DNA of 64,000 bases, taken from positions 2,170,001-2,234,000 of the forward strand of contig NZ_CP088294.1 in assembly GCF_024666525.1 (NCBI RefSeq), given 5' to 3'. The notes beneath the pieces were generated by a model, which saw nothing but the letters and a program-made list of their open reading frames with translations, was not told where the DNA came from and searched no databases. The stretch's first letter is position 1; every line of letters begins with the position of its first letter. Below are positions 35,361 through 43,708 of the stretch, piece by piece. The position numbers and the translations under genes are program-made. Source of the DNA: Pseudomonas sp. J452. Its GTDB lineage: Bacteria; Pseudomonadota; Gammaproteobacteria; Pseudomonadales; Pseudomonadaceae.

Positions 35361-36593
35361 ATGATTCCGAACAGATTGCCCCAGCACCTGCTGGTGGTCG
35401 ATGACAGCGAACTGCAGCGCCAGTTCATGGCTGAGTTGTGTAGCGACATGGGCATTCCCCATGTATTGCAGGCCGTGGATGGCCACGATGCGGTGGCTCA
35501 GTTGAAGACCAACCCACAGATCGAGGCGATTATCCTCGACCTGGAAATGCCTGGTATGGATGGCGTGGAAGTGCTCCACGAGATGGCGCGGTTGCAGCTC
35601 GATCCAGCTGTGATAGTGGCCAGCGCGCGGGAAAGCGTGCTGCTCAATGTGGTCGAAAGCATGGGCAAGAGCCTGGGCTTGCGTCTGCTGGGGGTGCTAC
35701 AGAAACCGGTGCTGTTCGAGCAGCTGGCTTCCAGCCTGAGTCGCTTTTCCGTTGTGCAGCAGCGTGCCGAGTATAACGAGTCCCAGGTGGCTGGGCCGCA
35801 GCTGGACGAGCAGGATATCCAGCGCGCCCTGCGCGAGGGTGAGTTTGTCGCCTACTTCCAGCCCAAGGTGAGCCTGCTCGATGGCCAGCTCAAGGGCGTC
35901 GAGGCCCTGATCCGCTGGCAGCATCCGCAGCATGGCTTGCTCGCTCCCGTGCATTTCATCGAGCTGATCGAACGCAGCCAGTACATCTCCGAAGTCACCC
36001 TGCAGATGCTCGACATGTCCCTGCAGCATTGCCGGCGCTGGCACGATGCCGGCCTGCCGCTGAGCTTCTCGATCAACGTCTCGGCCCGTTCCCTGGCCGA
36101 CTCCAAGCTGGCCGATGCGATCATCGAACGGGTCATGGCCAGTGGCATCCCAACTCACCATGTGATTCTGGAAATCACCGAGAGCGCCATCATGGTCGAC
36201 CTCGGTATCACCCTGGGCACCCTGGCGCGCCTGCGCCTGAAGGGCTTCGGCCTGTCGGTGGACGACTACGGCACCGGCTTCTCCTGCATGCTGCAGCTGT
36301 CGCGGGTGCCGTGCTCGGAATTGAAGGTGGATCGCGCCTTCGTCAATGGTGCGAGCCAGAGCCTGCACCTGCGCATCCTCCTGGAGAGCGCCCTGGACAT
36401 CGCTCGCAAGCTCAATCTGCACGTGGTGGCCGAAGGCGTGGAAACCCGCGAGGACTGGATGCTGCTGCGCAACCTCGGCTGTGGCGAGGCGCAGGGCTAC
36501 TTCGTGGCCAAGCCCATGCCCGGTGATGCCTTGCAGCCATGGTGGCGCGCCAATCGCGAGCGTATTCAGGTACTCGGCGCCGTCGTCGAGTGA
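35361..36593 (+). CDS. Response regulator with EAL domain (c-di-GMP phosphodiesterase)
   Basis: This 410-residue protein has a receiver domain at 1-125 (D60 in IILDLEMPGMDG) and an EAL domain from about 155. All residues for c-di-GMP hydrolysis seem present: YFQPKV, VEALIRW (EAL), INVSARSL (Asn), ILEITESAIM (Glu), LSVDDYGTGFS (Asp pair), ELKVDRAF (Lys) and VVAEGVETRED (Glu). As last gene of the chemosensory operon it is probably phosphorylated by its CheA, so the pathway may lower c-di-GMP in response to a signal. No GGDEF domain is fused. Confidence 0.93.
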   Translation: MIPNRLPQHLLVVDDSELQRQFMAELCSDMGIPHVLQAVDGHDAVAQLKTNPQIEAIILDLEMPGMDGVEVLHEMARLQLDPAVIVASARESVLLNVVESMGKSLGLRLLGVLQKPVLFEQLASSLSRFSVVQQRAEYNESQVAGPQLDEQDIQRALREGEFVAYFQPKVSLLDGQLKGVEALIRWQHPQHGLLAPVHFIELIERSQYISEVTLQMLDMSLQHCRRWHDAGLPLSFSINVSARSLADSKLADAIIERVMASGIPTHHVILEITESAIMVDLGITLGTLARLRLKGFGLSVDDYGTGFSCMLQLSRVPCSELKVDRAFVNGASQSLHLRILLESALDIARKLNLHVVAEGVETREDWMLLRNLGCGEAQGYFVAKPMPGDALQPWWRANRERIQVLGAVVE

Positions 36594-36598
36594 TCGCG

Positions 36599-36634
36599 CC
36601 CTCGCGGGCAGCGGCTCCCCGCTGCCCGCGAGGG
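36599..36634 (+). terminator. Strong hairpin after the chemosensory operon
   Basis: CCCTCGCGGGCAGCGG and its perfect complement (16 bp) enclose a CTCC loop, starting six bases after the REC-EAL stop. There is no T-run, so it could act as a terminator, an mRNA stabiliser, or both. Confidence 0.65.
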
Positions 36635-37160
36635 CTCGTGTGGCCACGCAGTGCGCTGCGGGCTCCCGCCCAAGGCGCCGAGCCTCCAGGTTGAGGTCAG
36701 TCATCTTCTCCATGCCTCACCGGACAGCACGGCCGTGCTGGCGTCGTGCTTGCCCCCGAGTTAGCCGTCGATAAAGCGTGCCGTCAGGCGCCACTGAGCG
36801 ACAACTGCATTCAGCCCGCGCACCCCGTCCAGCACCCGCAGGGCGAGCAAGCGCACCTCCCAACGTCAATCCCAGAACTCGAGCATGGTCAGCTTTGTCC
36901 GTTGGTGCGCCGTCGTGCGCACGTACCGATCCGCCAGACGGTATTGCGCCGAGTAATGGACTGGAGCAAAATGTTAACTAAAGGTTGTTGTTAACTATAA
37001 GTTAACTGATTGTTTCTACGCACTGGGCTGCTGAAGTGCCGACTGTAGAAATCATCAGCCGCCCTGCGTCAGGTATGTCCATGTCATGCCTGTTAACTGA
37101 AGGTAAACAAGCTCCCGTTGGTTGTAGTGATTGCTAACCCTGCTCGCCGAGGAGTGTGTG
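36635..37160. promoter_or_regulatory. Regulatory gap before cntA with four GTTAAC sites
   Basis: No gene is convincing in these 526 bases. The last 190 bases become AT-richer and hold four GTTAAC palindromes at 36973, 36990, 37001 and 37092. The first and last share TGTTAACT(A/G)AAGGT, and the fourth is followed by a half site GTAAAC. Repeated palindromes 70-190 bases before a catabolic gene suggest operator sites for its regulator or co-operating dimers. Which regulator binds is not known. Confidence 0.6.
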
Positions 37161-38282
37161 ATGAACGAATTTACCAAGCTGGCCCCTGATTTCTGCGCCA
37201 ACCCCGAAGTGGCTTACACCCTGCCGGCCAGCTATTACAGCGACCCACGGGTGTTCGACTTCGAGAAGGAGAAGATCTTCGCCAACAGCTGGATCTGCCT
37301 GGCCCACCGCAGCGAAGTCGCCGAGAGCAATGCCTACATCACCCGCGAGGTGATAGGCGAGAGCATCATCGTCGTGCGTGGCCGCGATGGCGTGCTGCGC
37401 GCCTTCTACAACGTCTGCCCGCACCGTGGCCACCAGTTGCTGCAGGGCAGCGGCAAGGCCAAGAACGTCATCACCTGCCCCTATCACGCCTGGACCTTCA
37501 AGCTCGACGGCGAGCTGGCCCATGCGCGCAACTGCGAGAACGTGGCCGAGTTCGACAAGGACAACTCCAGCCTGGTGCAGCTCAAGGTCGAGGAATACGC
37601 CGGCTTCGTCTTTATCAACATGAACCCGGAGGCCGGCCCGGTCGCCGAGCAGTTGCCCGGTTTGGACGAACGCCTGCGCCAGGCCTGCCCGGTGGTGGAC
37701 GAGCTGCACCTGGCGGCGCGCTTCGCCACCGACACCCCGGCCAACTGGAAGTCCATCGTCGACAACTACATGGAGTGCTACCACTGCGCGCCGGCGCACC
37801 CGGGCTTTGCCGACTCGGTGGACGTGGGCCAATACAGCCACAGCCTGCACGGCAACTGGACCCTGCAATACGGCCTGGCCAAGCCGTCGGAGAAGTCCTT
37901 CAAGTTCGACGAATCGATCAAGGACGCCTCCTTCAGCGGTTTCTGGGCCTGGCCCTGCACCATGTTCAACGCGCCGCCCGGCGGCAATTTCATGACCGCG
38001 ATCTACGAGTTCCCGATCGACGCGGAAACCACCCGCCAGCACTACGACATCTACTTCCTCAACCAGGACATCACTCCCGAGCAGCAGGCGCTGATCGAGT
38101 GGTACCGCGACGTGTTCCGCCCGGAAGACCTGCGCCTGGTGGAGAGCGTGCAGAAGGGCCTGAAGTCCCGCGGCTACCGCGGCCAGGGGCGGATCATGAC
38201 CGACCGCCAGCGCAGTGGCATCAGCGAGCACGGCATCGCCCACTTCCACAACCTGATCGCCGTCACCCACCTGGATCGCTGA
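37161..38282 (+). CDS. cntA: Carnitine monooxygenase oxygenase subunit (CntA/YeaW-like Rieske oxygenase)
   Basis: This 373-residue Rieske oxygenase closely resembles CntA as I know it. The Rieske cluster ligands are C86/H88 (NVCPHRGHQ) and C106/H109 (TCPYHAWTF). The mononuclear iron site is read in VDNYMECYHCAPAHPGF with H208 and H213. The residue that bridges the two metal sites is Glu205, as in CntA, instead of the Asp of most ring-hydroxylating oxygenases. CntA splits L-carnitine to trimethylamine and malic semialdehyde with electrons from CntB. The TDRQRSGISEHGIAHF tail is also CntA-like. A ring-hydroxylating role is unlikely. Confidence 0.88.
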   Translation: MNEFTKLAPDFCANPEVAYTLPASYYSDPRVFDFEKEKIFANSWICLAHRSEVAESNAYITREVIGESIIVVRGRDGVLRAFYNVCPHRGHQLLQGSGKAKNVITCPYHAWTFKLDGELAHARNCENVAEFDKDNSSLVQLKVEEYAGFVFINMNPEAGPVAEQLPGLDERLRQACPVVDELHLAARFATDTPANWKSIVDNYMECYHCAPAHPGFADSVDVGQYSHSLHGNWTLQYGLAKPSEKSFKFDESIKDASFSGFWAWPCTMFNAPPGGNFMTAIYEFPIDAETTRQHYDIYFLNQDITPEQQALIEWYRDVFRPEDLRLVESVQKGLKSRGYRGQGRIMTDRQRSGISEHGIAHFHNLIAVTHLDR

Positions 38283-38283
38283 T

Positions 38284-39729
38284 ATGCAGCTGCATGACTC
38301 CCACCTGTTACGCCAGCAGGCCTATATCGACGGCGCCTGGTGCGCGGCCGACAGCGGCGCGACCCTGGACGTGCACGACCCGGCCAGCGGCGCGCTGCTC
38401 GGCACGGTACCGCTGATGGGCGCGGCCGAGGCCGAGCGGGCGATCCTCGCGGCGCAGGCGGCACTACCGGCCTGGCAGGCGCTGACTGCCGGCGAGCGCG
38501 CGCGCATCCTGAGGCGCTGGCACGACCTGCTGCTGGCGCACGAGGCCGACCTGGCGCTGCTGATGACCCTGGAGCAGGGCAAGCCGCTGGCCGAGGCGCG
38601 CGGCGAGATCGCCTATGCCGCGTCCTACATCGAGTGGTTCGCCGAGGAGGCCAAGCGCGTCTACGGCGACCTGATTCCCGGCGCGGCGGACAAGCGCCTG
38701 CTGGTGCTCAAGCAGGGCATCGGCGTGTGTGCGGCGATCACCCCGTGGAACTTCCCGGCGGCGATGATCACCCGCAAGGTCGCCCCGGCCCTGGCCGCCG
38801 GCTGCTGCATGGTACTCAAACCGGCCAACGAGACGCCGTTCTCCGCGCTGGCCCTGGCCGCCCTGGCCGAGCGCGCCGGAGTGCCGCCCGGAGTGTTCAG
38901 CGTGGTCACCGGCGATGCCCAGGCCATCGGCGTGCAGCTCACCGGCCACCCGCTGGTGCGCAAGCTCAGCTTCACCGGCTCGACCCCGGTCGGCCGCCTG
39001 CTGATGGCGCAATGCGCGCCGACCATCAAGAAGGTCTCCCTGGAGCTGGGTGGCAACGCGCCCTTTATCGTCTGCGCCGATGCCGATCTGGACGCCGCGG
39101 TGGAAGGGGCGATCGCCGCCAAGTTCCGCAATGCCGGGCAGACCTGCGTGTGCGTCAACCGCTTCTATATCCATGAGTCGCTGTATGCGGCCTTCGCCGA
39201 GCGCTTCGTCGCCCGCGTGCGTGAGTTGCGTGTCGGCCCTGGCTGCGCAGCCGGCAGTCAGATCGGCCCGCTGATCAGCACCAAGGCGCTGGCCAAGGTG
39301 CGCGGCCTGATTGCCGACGCCCTGGCGCAGGGCGCGACCCTGCTGGCGGGCGGCGACGTGCATGAGCTGGGCGGTTGCTTCCTCGAACCCACGGTGCTGG
39401 GGGATGTGCGGCCGGGCATGCAGTTGCTCGACGAGGAAATCTTCGGCCCGTTGGCAGCGTTGCAGCGTTTCACCTGCGAAGCCGAGGTGCTGCAGCAGGC
39501 CAACGCCACGCCCTATGGCCTGGCTGCCTATTTCTACAGCCGCGATATCGCCCGCGTTTGGCGCCTGGCCGAGGCCCTGGAGTTCGGCATGGTCGGCATC
39601 AATACCGGGGCGATCTCCAGCGAGGCCGCGCCGTTTGGCGGATGGAAACAGTCCGGTCTGGGCCGCGAAGGCTCCAGGTACGGCATCGATGACTATCTGG
39701 AAATGAAATACCTGTGCCTGGCCGTGTAA
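38284..39729 (+). CDS. Semialdehyde dehydrogenase (probable malic semialdehyde oxidation)
   Basis: This 481-residue aldehyde dehydrogenase is of the succinate-semialdehyde dehydrogenase type. It has the N-terminal RQQAYIDGAWCAAD, cofactor segment AITPWNFPAAMITRKVAPAL, general base in KKVSLELGGNAPFIV, nucleophile Cys in NAGQTCVCVNRFYIHES and C-terminal EAAPFGGWKQSGLGREGS. It begins two bases after the cntA stop and lies between cntA and cntB, so oxidation of the malic semialdehyde made by CntA to malate is the natural role (inference from order). The enzyme may also accept succinic semialdehyde. Confidence 0.88.
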   Translation: MQLHDSHLLRQQAYIDGAWCAADSGATLDVHDPASGALLGTVPLMGAAEAERAILAAQAALPAWQALTAGERARILRRWHDLLLAHEADLALLMTLEQGKPLAEARGEIAYAASYIEWFAEEAKRVYGDLIPGAADKRLLVLKQGIGVCAAITPWNFPAAMITRKVAPALAAGCCMVLKPANETPFSALALAALAERAGVPPGVFSVVTGDAQAIGVQLTGHPLVRKLSFTGSTPVGRLLMAQCAPTIKKVSLELGGNAPFIVCADADLDAAVEGAIAAKFRNAGQTCVCVNRFYIHESLYAAFAERFVARVRELRVGPGCAAGSQIGPLISTKALAKVRGLIADALAQGATLLAGGDVHELGGCFLEPTVLGDVRPGMQLLDEEIFGPLAALQRFTCEAEVLQQANATPYGLAAYFYSRDIARVWRLAEALEFGMVGINTGAISSEAAPFGGWKQSGLGREGSRYGIDDYLEMKYLCLAV

Positions 39730-39793
39730 GCGGCGCGGTTCGGGTTCAATGCGGCGGCGCCTGCGTCGCCCAGTGCCACAGCGGAGGTAAGCC

Positions 39794-40765
39794 ATGGCCA
39801 GCAAATACGAAATGATCAAGGTGCGGGTGAGCGCGGTCGAGCAACTGACGCCGCTGATCAAACGCTTCAGCCTGGTACGCGCGGATGGTCAGGCGCTGCC
39901 GGAGTTTACCGGCGGCAGTCACATCATCGTGCAGATGCAGGGCGCCGACGGGCGCCAGTTCAGCAACGCCTACTCGCTGCTCAGCGACCCGGCCGACACC
40001 CGCAGCTACCAGATCGGTGTGCGCCTGGAGGAGCAATCCAAGGGCGGCTCGGCCTTTATGCACAGGAACGTGGAAGTCGGCAGCGAGCTGAGTATTTCCA
40101 CGCCGAACAACCTGTTCGCCCTCGACCCGGCGGCGGGCCAGCATGTACTGATCGCCGGCGGCATCGGCATCACCCCGTTCCTCGCCCAGCTGCACGAGCT
40201 GCGCGCTCAGGGTGGTCGTTACGAGCTGCACTACGCCTTCCGCAGCCCGGAACATGGCGCCTTCCAGGCCGAGCTGAGCGAGGGGCCGCATGCCGAGCAT
40301 GTGCGCTTCTATATCGACAGCCTGGGCCGCCAGCTCGACCTGCAGCAGTTGATCGGCGGCCTGGCGAGCGATGCGCACCTGTATGTGTGCGGGCCGAAAC
40401 CGCTGATCGATGCGGTGATCGCCCAGGCCAAGCGCCAGGGCGTGGCCGACAGCCGCGTGCACTGGGAGCAGTTCGCCACGGCGCCGGCGGCCGGTGGCGC
40501 GTTCACCCTGGTGCTGGCCCGCTCCGGCCGCGAGCTGCAGGTGGAGGAGGGCATCAGCATCCTGCAGGCGATCGAGAAGACCAACGCCGCCCAGGTCGAG
40601 TGTCTGTGCCGCGAGGGCGTGTGCGGCACCTGTGAGACGCGCATTCTCGAAGGCGAAGTGGAACACTGCGACCAGTACCTCAGCGCCGACGAGAAGGCCG
40701 CCCAGCAGACCCTGATGATCTGCGTGTCGCGGGCCCGTGGTGTGCGGCTGGTGCTGGATCTGTAG
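39794..40765 (+). CDS. cntB: Carnitine monooxygenase reductase subunit (CntB-like)
   Basis: This 323-residue flavin-dependent ferredoxin reductase is of the phthalate dioxygenase reductase/VanB type. An N-terminal flavin domain (QFSNAYSLLSDPADTRSYQI) is followed by an NAD domain (VLIAGGIGITPFLAQLHELR) and a C-terminal plant-type 2Fe-2S ferredoxin with ligands in ECLCREGVCGTCETR and LMICVSRA. It would pass electrons from NADH to CntA. GGAGG lies seven bases before the ATG. The downstream REP pair starts in its stop codon. Confidence 0.88.
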   Translation: MASKYEMIKVRVSAVEQLTPLIKRFSLVRADGQALPEFTGGSHIIVQMQGADGRQFSNAYSLLSDPADTRSYQIGVRLEEQSKGGSAFMHRNVEVGSELSISTPNNLFALDPAAGQHVLIAGGIGITPFLAQLHELRAQGGRYELHYAFRSPEHGAFQAELSEGPHAEHVRFYIDSLGRQLDLQQLIGGLASDAHLYVCGPKPLIDAVIAQAKRQGVADSRVHWEQFATAPAAGGAFTLVLARSGRELQVEEGISILQAIEKTNAAQVECLCREGVCGTCETRILEGEVEHCDQYLSADEKAAQQTLMICVSRARGVRLVLDL

Positions 40766-40824
40766 CCCGGATGCAATCCGGGGGTAGGGCGCCGCCGGTT
40801 TTCCCGGATTGCATCCGGGCTACA
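40763..40824. repeat. GTAGCCCGGATGCAATCCGG inverted repeat pair
   Basis: Two inverted copies of TGTAGCCCGGATGCAATCCG around a GC-rich loop, overlapping the end of cntB. It is one of several copies of this REP family (15863, 16078, 50034, 50394, 52698). Confidence 0.85.
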
Positions 40825-40915
40825 GCGCGCATCCGGGCCCAATCGGGCGCTGTGTATAATCGGCGCCCGGCCCACCACGGGCCGGCTTTCCACCCGTGCT
40901 GAGCAAGGTCGATCA

Positions 40916-41884
40916 ATGGATGCCAACAGCTTCGCCTTCCGCCTCAAGGAACTGCTCGAACACAACCGCCTGAGCCTGCAGGCGGTGGCCAGCGTGCTGG
41001 GCATTTCGCGCACCGCGGTGCACAAGTGGACCCGCGGCGGCGAGATCGACGAAGCCAATCTGCGCCGCCTGGCCGACCTGTTGCGGGTCAACTGGATCTG
41101 GCTGCGCTACGGCGAACAGACCCAGCAGGACGCCCAGGTGGCTGCGCCGCAGGCCCTGCCGATGACCGATGTGCGGCGCAAGTACACCGCCGAGATCATG
41201 GAAAGCGAAGCACGGATGAAGCTGGCGCTGGAGAACGCGCGCATCGTCACCTGGGAATGGAACCTGCTGACCGACGAGGTGAACTATTCGAGCAATGTCG
41301 AACAGGTCTATGGCTGGGCACTGAAGCGCAACGAGGAGTTCTGGCCGCTGCTCGAGGCGGCGGACGCCGAGGCCCTGCAGCGCATCTATGCGCGAGCCTT
41401 CGAGGATGGTCAGCCGTTCGACAGCGATTTCCGCCTGCGCACCCCCGATGGCGAGTTGCGCTGGATCGCCTCGCGGGCCACGCCGATTCGCGACTCGGCC
41501 GGGCGGGTGGTGAAGATGCTCGGCATCAGCATGGACAACACGGCGCGGCGTCAGGCCGAAGAAGGCCAGCGTGCCAGCCGCGAGCTGCTCGAAGCTCTGG
41601 GCGCCGGCACCTGGCGCTATGTGCGCGGCAGCGGCGAGCTGGAGTGCGACGCCATTACCCGCAAATTGCTGGGCAAACGCGGCAACGCCCGCCTGAATGA
41701 TCTCGATACCATGCTGGCTTGCCTGCAGGAACAGCATCGCGCGGCCGTGCAGCAGGCTGTGCAGCAGGCGCCAGCCGGACTGTTTCGCCTCAGCTGCCAA
41801 CTGCTCGACGGTTCTTCGCTGCAGTTGGCCGGCAAGGTCGCCGAGGACGGCCGCCAGGTGTTTGGCACCCTGCTGCGCGGTTAA
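40916..41884 (+). CDS. Helix-turn-helix regulator with PAS domain
   Basis: This 322-residue protein has an N-terminal XRE-like helix-turn-helix (LSLQAVASVLGISRTAVHKW) and a PAS/PAC sensor near 100-215 (LALENARIVTWEWNLLTDEV, FRLRTPDGELRWIASRATPI, GRVVKMLGISMDNTARR), followed by a less clear helical domain. It lacks kinase, GGDEF or HTH output beyond the N-terminal one. The PAS domain could bind a small ligand or report redox. It follows cntB in the same direction after a repeat pair, so control of the carnitine genes is possible but not shown. Confidence 0.8.
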   Translation: MDANSFAFRLKELLEHNRLSLQAVASVLGISRTAVHKWTRGGEIDEANLRRLADLLRVNWIWLRYGEQTQQDAQVAAPQALPMTDVRRKYTAEIMESEARMKLALENARIVTWEWNLLTDEVNYSSNVEQVYGWALKRNEEFWPLLEAADAEALQRIYARAFEDGQPFDSDFRLRTPDGELRWIASRATPIRDSAGRVVKMLGISMDNTARRQAEEGQRASRELLEALGAGTWRYVRGSGELECDAITRKLLGKRGNARLNDLDTMLACLQEQHRAAVQQAVQQAPAGLFRLSCQLLDGSSLQLAGKVAEDGRQVFGTLLRG

Positions 41885-41945
41885 AGCCTGCTTACGATCT
41901 TTTTTGCATCGCATAGCGGTGTATAGGGCCGTGCGGTGCGCTTTG

Positions 41946-42093
41946 GCCCCCTCTCCCGTTCACGGGAGAGGGTTGGGGAGAGGGTGCGTTGGCCAATGCC
42001 CTCTCCCCCTGCCCCTCTCCCACAAGTGGGAGAGGGGAGTTTGCCGAGATCCGAGGTAGGCGCGAGTCGCAGTTTTTTCCTCTCCCGTAAATG
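41946..42093. repeat. CTCTCCC-type repeats, three palindromic units
   Basis: Three successive palindromes: CTCTCCCGTTCACGGGAGAG, then CTCTCCCACAAGTGGGAGAG, then a shorter CTCTCCCGTAAATGGGAGA. They fill most of the 222-base gap between the convergent PAS-regulator and binding-protein genes. At 41885-41905 there is also a GCCTGCTTACGATCTTTTTT segment that matches the end of another repeat at 48094. Confidence 0.8.
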
Positions 42094-42106
42094 GGAGAAG
42101 ATCCGT

Positions 42107-43201
42107 TTACTTCCCGCTCTTGACCCGGTTCCAGCTGCGCGTCTGCAGACGCATCAGCTCGGCGGACTGCGGCTGCAATACCACTAGATGACGCATGGCT
42201 TGCGCGCTTGGATGGAGGATAGGGTCGGCGGCGACCTCCGCTGCCATGTGCGCCCGCGAGGCCGGCACGGCGTTGGGGTAGCGCACGTAGTCGGTGATCT
42301 GCGCCATCACCTTGGGCTGCAGCAGGTAGTTGATAAAGGTCTCGGCGTTCTGCGGGTGCTTGGCATCGGCCGGGATGGCCAGCATGTCGAAGGCGATCTT
42401 GCCGCCCTCTTTCGGTACCAGGTAGCCGATGCGCAGCTCCTTGCCGGCGGTCTTGGCCGCTTCGCTGGCCTGACCGGCATCGCCGGCATAGGCCAGGGCG
42501 ATGCAGATCTCGCCATTGGCCAGGTCGGCGGTGTGTTTCACCGAATTGAAGTAGGTGATGTAGGGGCGCACCTGCAGCAGCTGCGCCTCGGCCTTGGCGT
42601 AGTCCTCGGTGCTGGCGGCGTTGGGGTCGAGGCCCAGGTAGAGCAGCACCGAGTTGAGCACCTCGTCCGGCGAGTCGAGCATGGCCACGCCGCAGCCGGC
42701 CAGTTTCTCCATGTAGCGCGGCTCGAACAGCAGGGCCCAGGAGTCGGGGATCTCCTCGCCGAGGGCGGCGCGCACCTTGTCGATGTTGTAGACGATGCCG
42801 GTGGAGGCCCACAGATAAGGCACGCCGTACTGGTTGCCAGGGTCGTTGCGCTGCAGTTGCTCCATCAGCTGGCTGTCGAGCTGCTGCAGGTTGGGGATGC
42901 GCGCCTTGTCCAGCTTGCGGAACACTCCGGCGCGGATCTGGTGGCTGAGGAAGTGGTTGGACGGTACCACCAGGTCGTAGCCGCTGTTGCCGGGCAGCAG
43001 CTTGCCTTCCAGGGTCTCGTTGGAGTCGTAGACGTCGTACACCGGGCGGATGCCGGTATCGCGCTGGAAGTCTTTGAGCACCTGCGGCTCGATGTAGTTG
43101 GCCCAGTTGTAGATATTGACCACCGGCTCTTCCTGGCTGGCCTGCACCGTCAGGGTGGCGGAACAGGCCAGGGCCAGTAGGGTTGCTCTGCTCATGCGCA
43201 T
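42107..43201 (-). CDS. Polyamine-type ABC transporter substrate-binding protein (PotD/PotF-like)
   Basis: This 364-residue periplasmic protein has a signal peptide (MRMSRATLLALACSATLTVQ, then ASQEE) and a PotF/SpuD-like fold: VNIYNWANYIEPQVLKDFQR, NSGYDLVVPSNHFLSHQI, YGVPYLWASTGIVYN and YAGDAGQASEAAK. It binds an amine or related cation. GGAG lies six bases before the ATG at 43201. It is the third gene of a minus-strand group with a TMADH-like flavoenzyme and a cupin; no permease is adjacent, so it may feed the Pot-type permease encoded near 56-58 kb. Ligand unknown. Confidence 0.88.
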   Translation of the reverse strand: MRMSRATLLALACSATLTVQASQEEPVVNIYNWANYIEPQVLKDFQRDTGIRPVYDVYDSNETLEGKLLPGNSGYDLVVPSNHFLSHQIRAGVFRKLDKARIPNLQQLDSQLMEQLQRNDPGNQYGVPYLWASTGIVYNIDKVRAALGEEIPDSWALLFEPRYMEKLAGCGVAMLDSPDEVLNSVLLYLGLDPNAASTEDYAKAEAQLLQVRPYITYFNSVKHTADLANGEICIALAYAGDAGQASEAAKTAGKELRIGYLVPKEGGKIAFDMLAIPADAKHPQNAETFINYLLQPKVMAQITDYVRYPNAVPASRAHMAAEVAADPILHPSAQAMRHLVVLQPQSAELMRLQTRSWNRVKSGK

Positions 43202-43326
43202 GGGCGGCTCCCGATCTCGTTGTTCTTGGTGCCAGTGTGGCCTTGATATCAGTGCGTGGGGAGGTGCAAGGCGCTTCTGCCCCTCTCCCACTCTTATTAT
43301 TAGTGAAGAATGGGAGAGGGGCGCGT
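43202..43326. repeat. CTCTCCCACTCTTATTATTA repeat in short gap
   Basis: At 43279-43321 GCCCCTCTCCCACTC and its complement TGGGAGAGGGGC enclose an AT-rich TTATTATTAGTGAAGA loop. This variant of the CTCTCCC repeat lies between the cupin and binding-protein genes and could attenuate transcription between them. Confidence 0.65.
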
Positions 43327-43692
43327 TCAGGCGGGCGCCCAGGTCACATAGGCCTTGCGCACCAAGCCAAGGTTTTCCCACAGGCCGCGAAAGCCGGCGG
43401 CGATGGTGAACTGGCTGCCGGGACCGAAGACCTTGGCGTGGCCCTGCTCATCGGTGAGGCGCACGGTGCCCTGGAGAATGTGGCAGAACTCCTCGTGCTC
43501 GGCGACGAATTTTTCGATGCAGGCTTCGCCCTCCCAGACCCCGGCGACGAAGGCGCCGCTGGGGTCGCTGTAGTGGGTCCAGGTTTTGGCCTGGTAGGGC
43601 GGGGAGAGCAGATCGGCGTGGTCGATGAGCTCTTCCAGTGGTTTCACCTGGCTGGCGGCGAAGTCGATGACGCTGTCGATGTTTGGGTTCAT
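43327..43692 (-). CDS. Cupin-domain protein (DUF861-like)
   Basis: This 121-residue single-domain cupin shows the first cupin motif as GEACIEKFVAEHEEFCHILQ and the second as FGPGSQFTIAAGFRGLWENL. Such small cupins act in ureidoglycine/ectoine-like metabolism, as sensors or as isomerases; the histidines of motif 1 are partly replaced, so metal binding is not certain. It lies 17 bases after the TMADH-like gene and is probably co-transcribed with it. A role in handling a demethylated product is possible only by context. Confidence 0.83.
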   Translation of the reverse strand: MNPNIDSVIDFAASQVKPLEELIDHADLLSPPYQAKTWTHYSDPSGAFVAGVWEGEACIEKFVAEHEEFCHILQGTVRLTDEQGHAKVFGPGSQFTIAAGFRGLWENLGLVRKAYVTWAPA

Positions 43693-43708
43693 GGCGGGTT
43701 CCTGCTGA

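Noticed and set aside
36746..36994. 82-codon frame in the gap before cntA
   Set aside because: No ribosome site, no recognisable motif, and it runs into the GTTAAC operator-like cluster.
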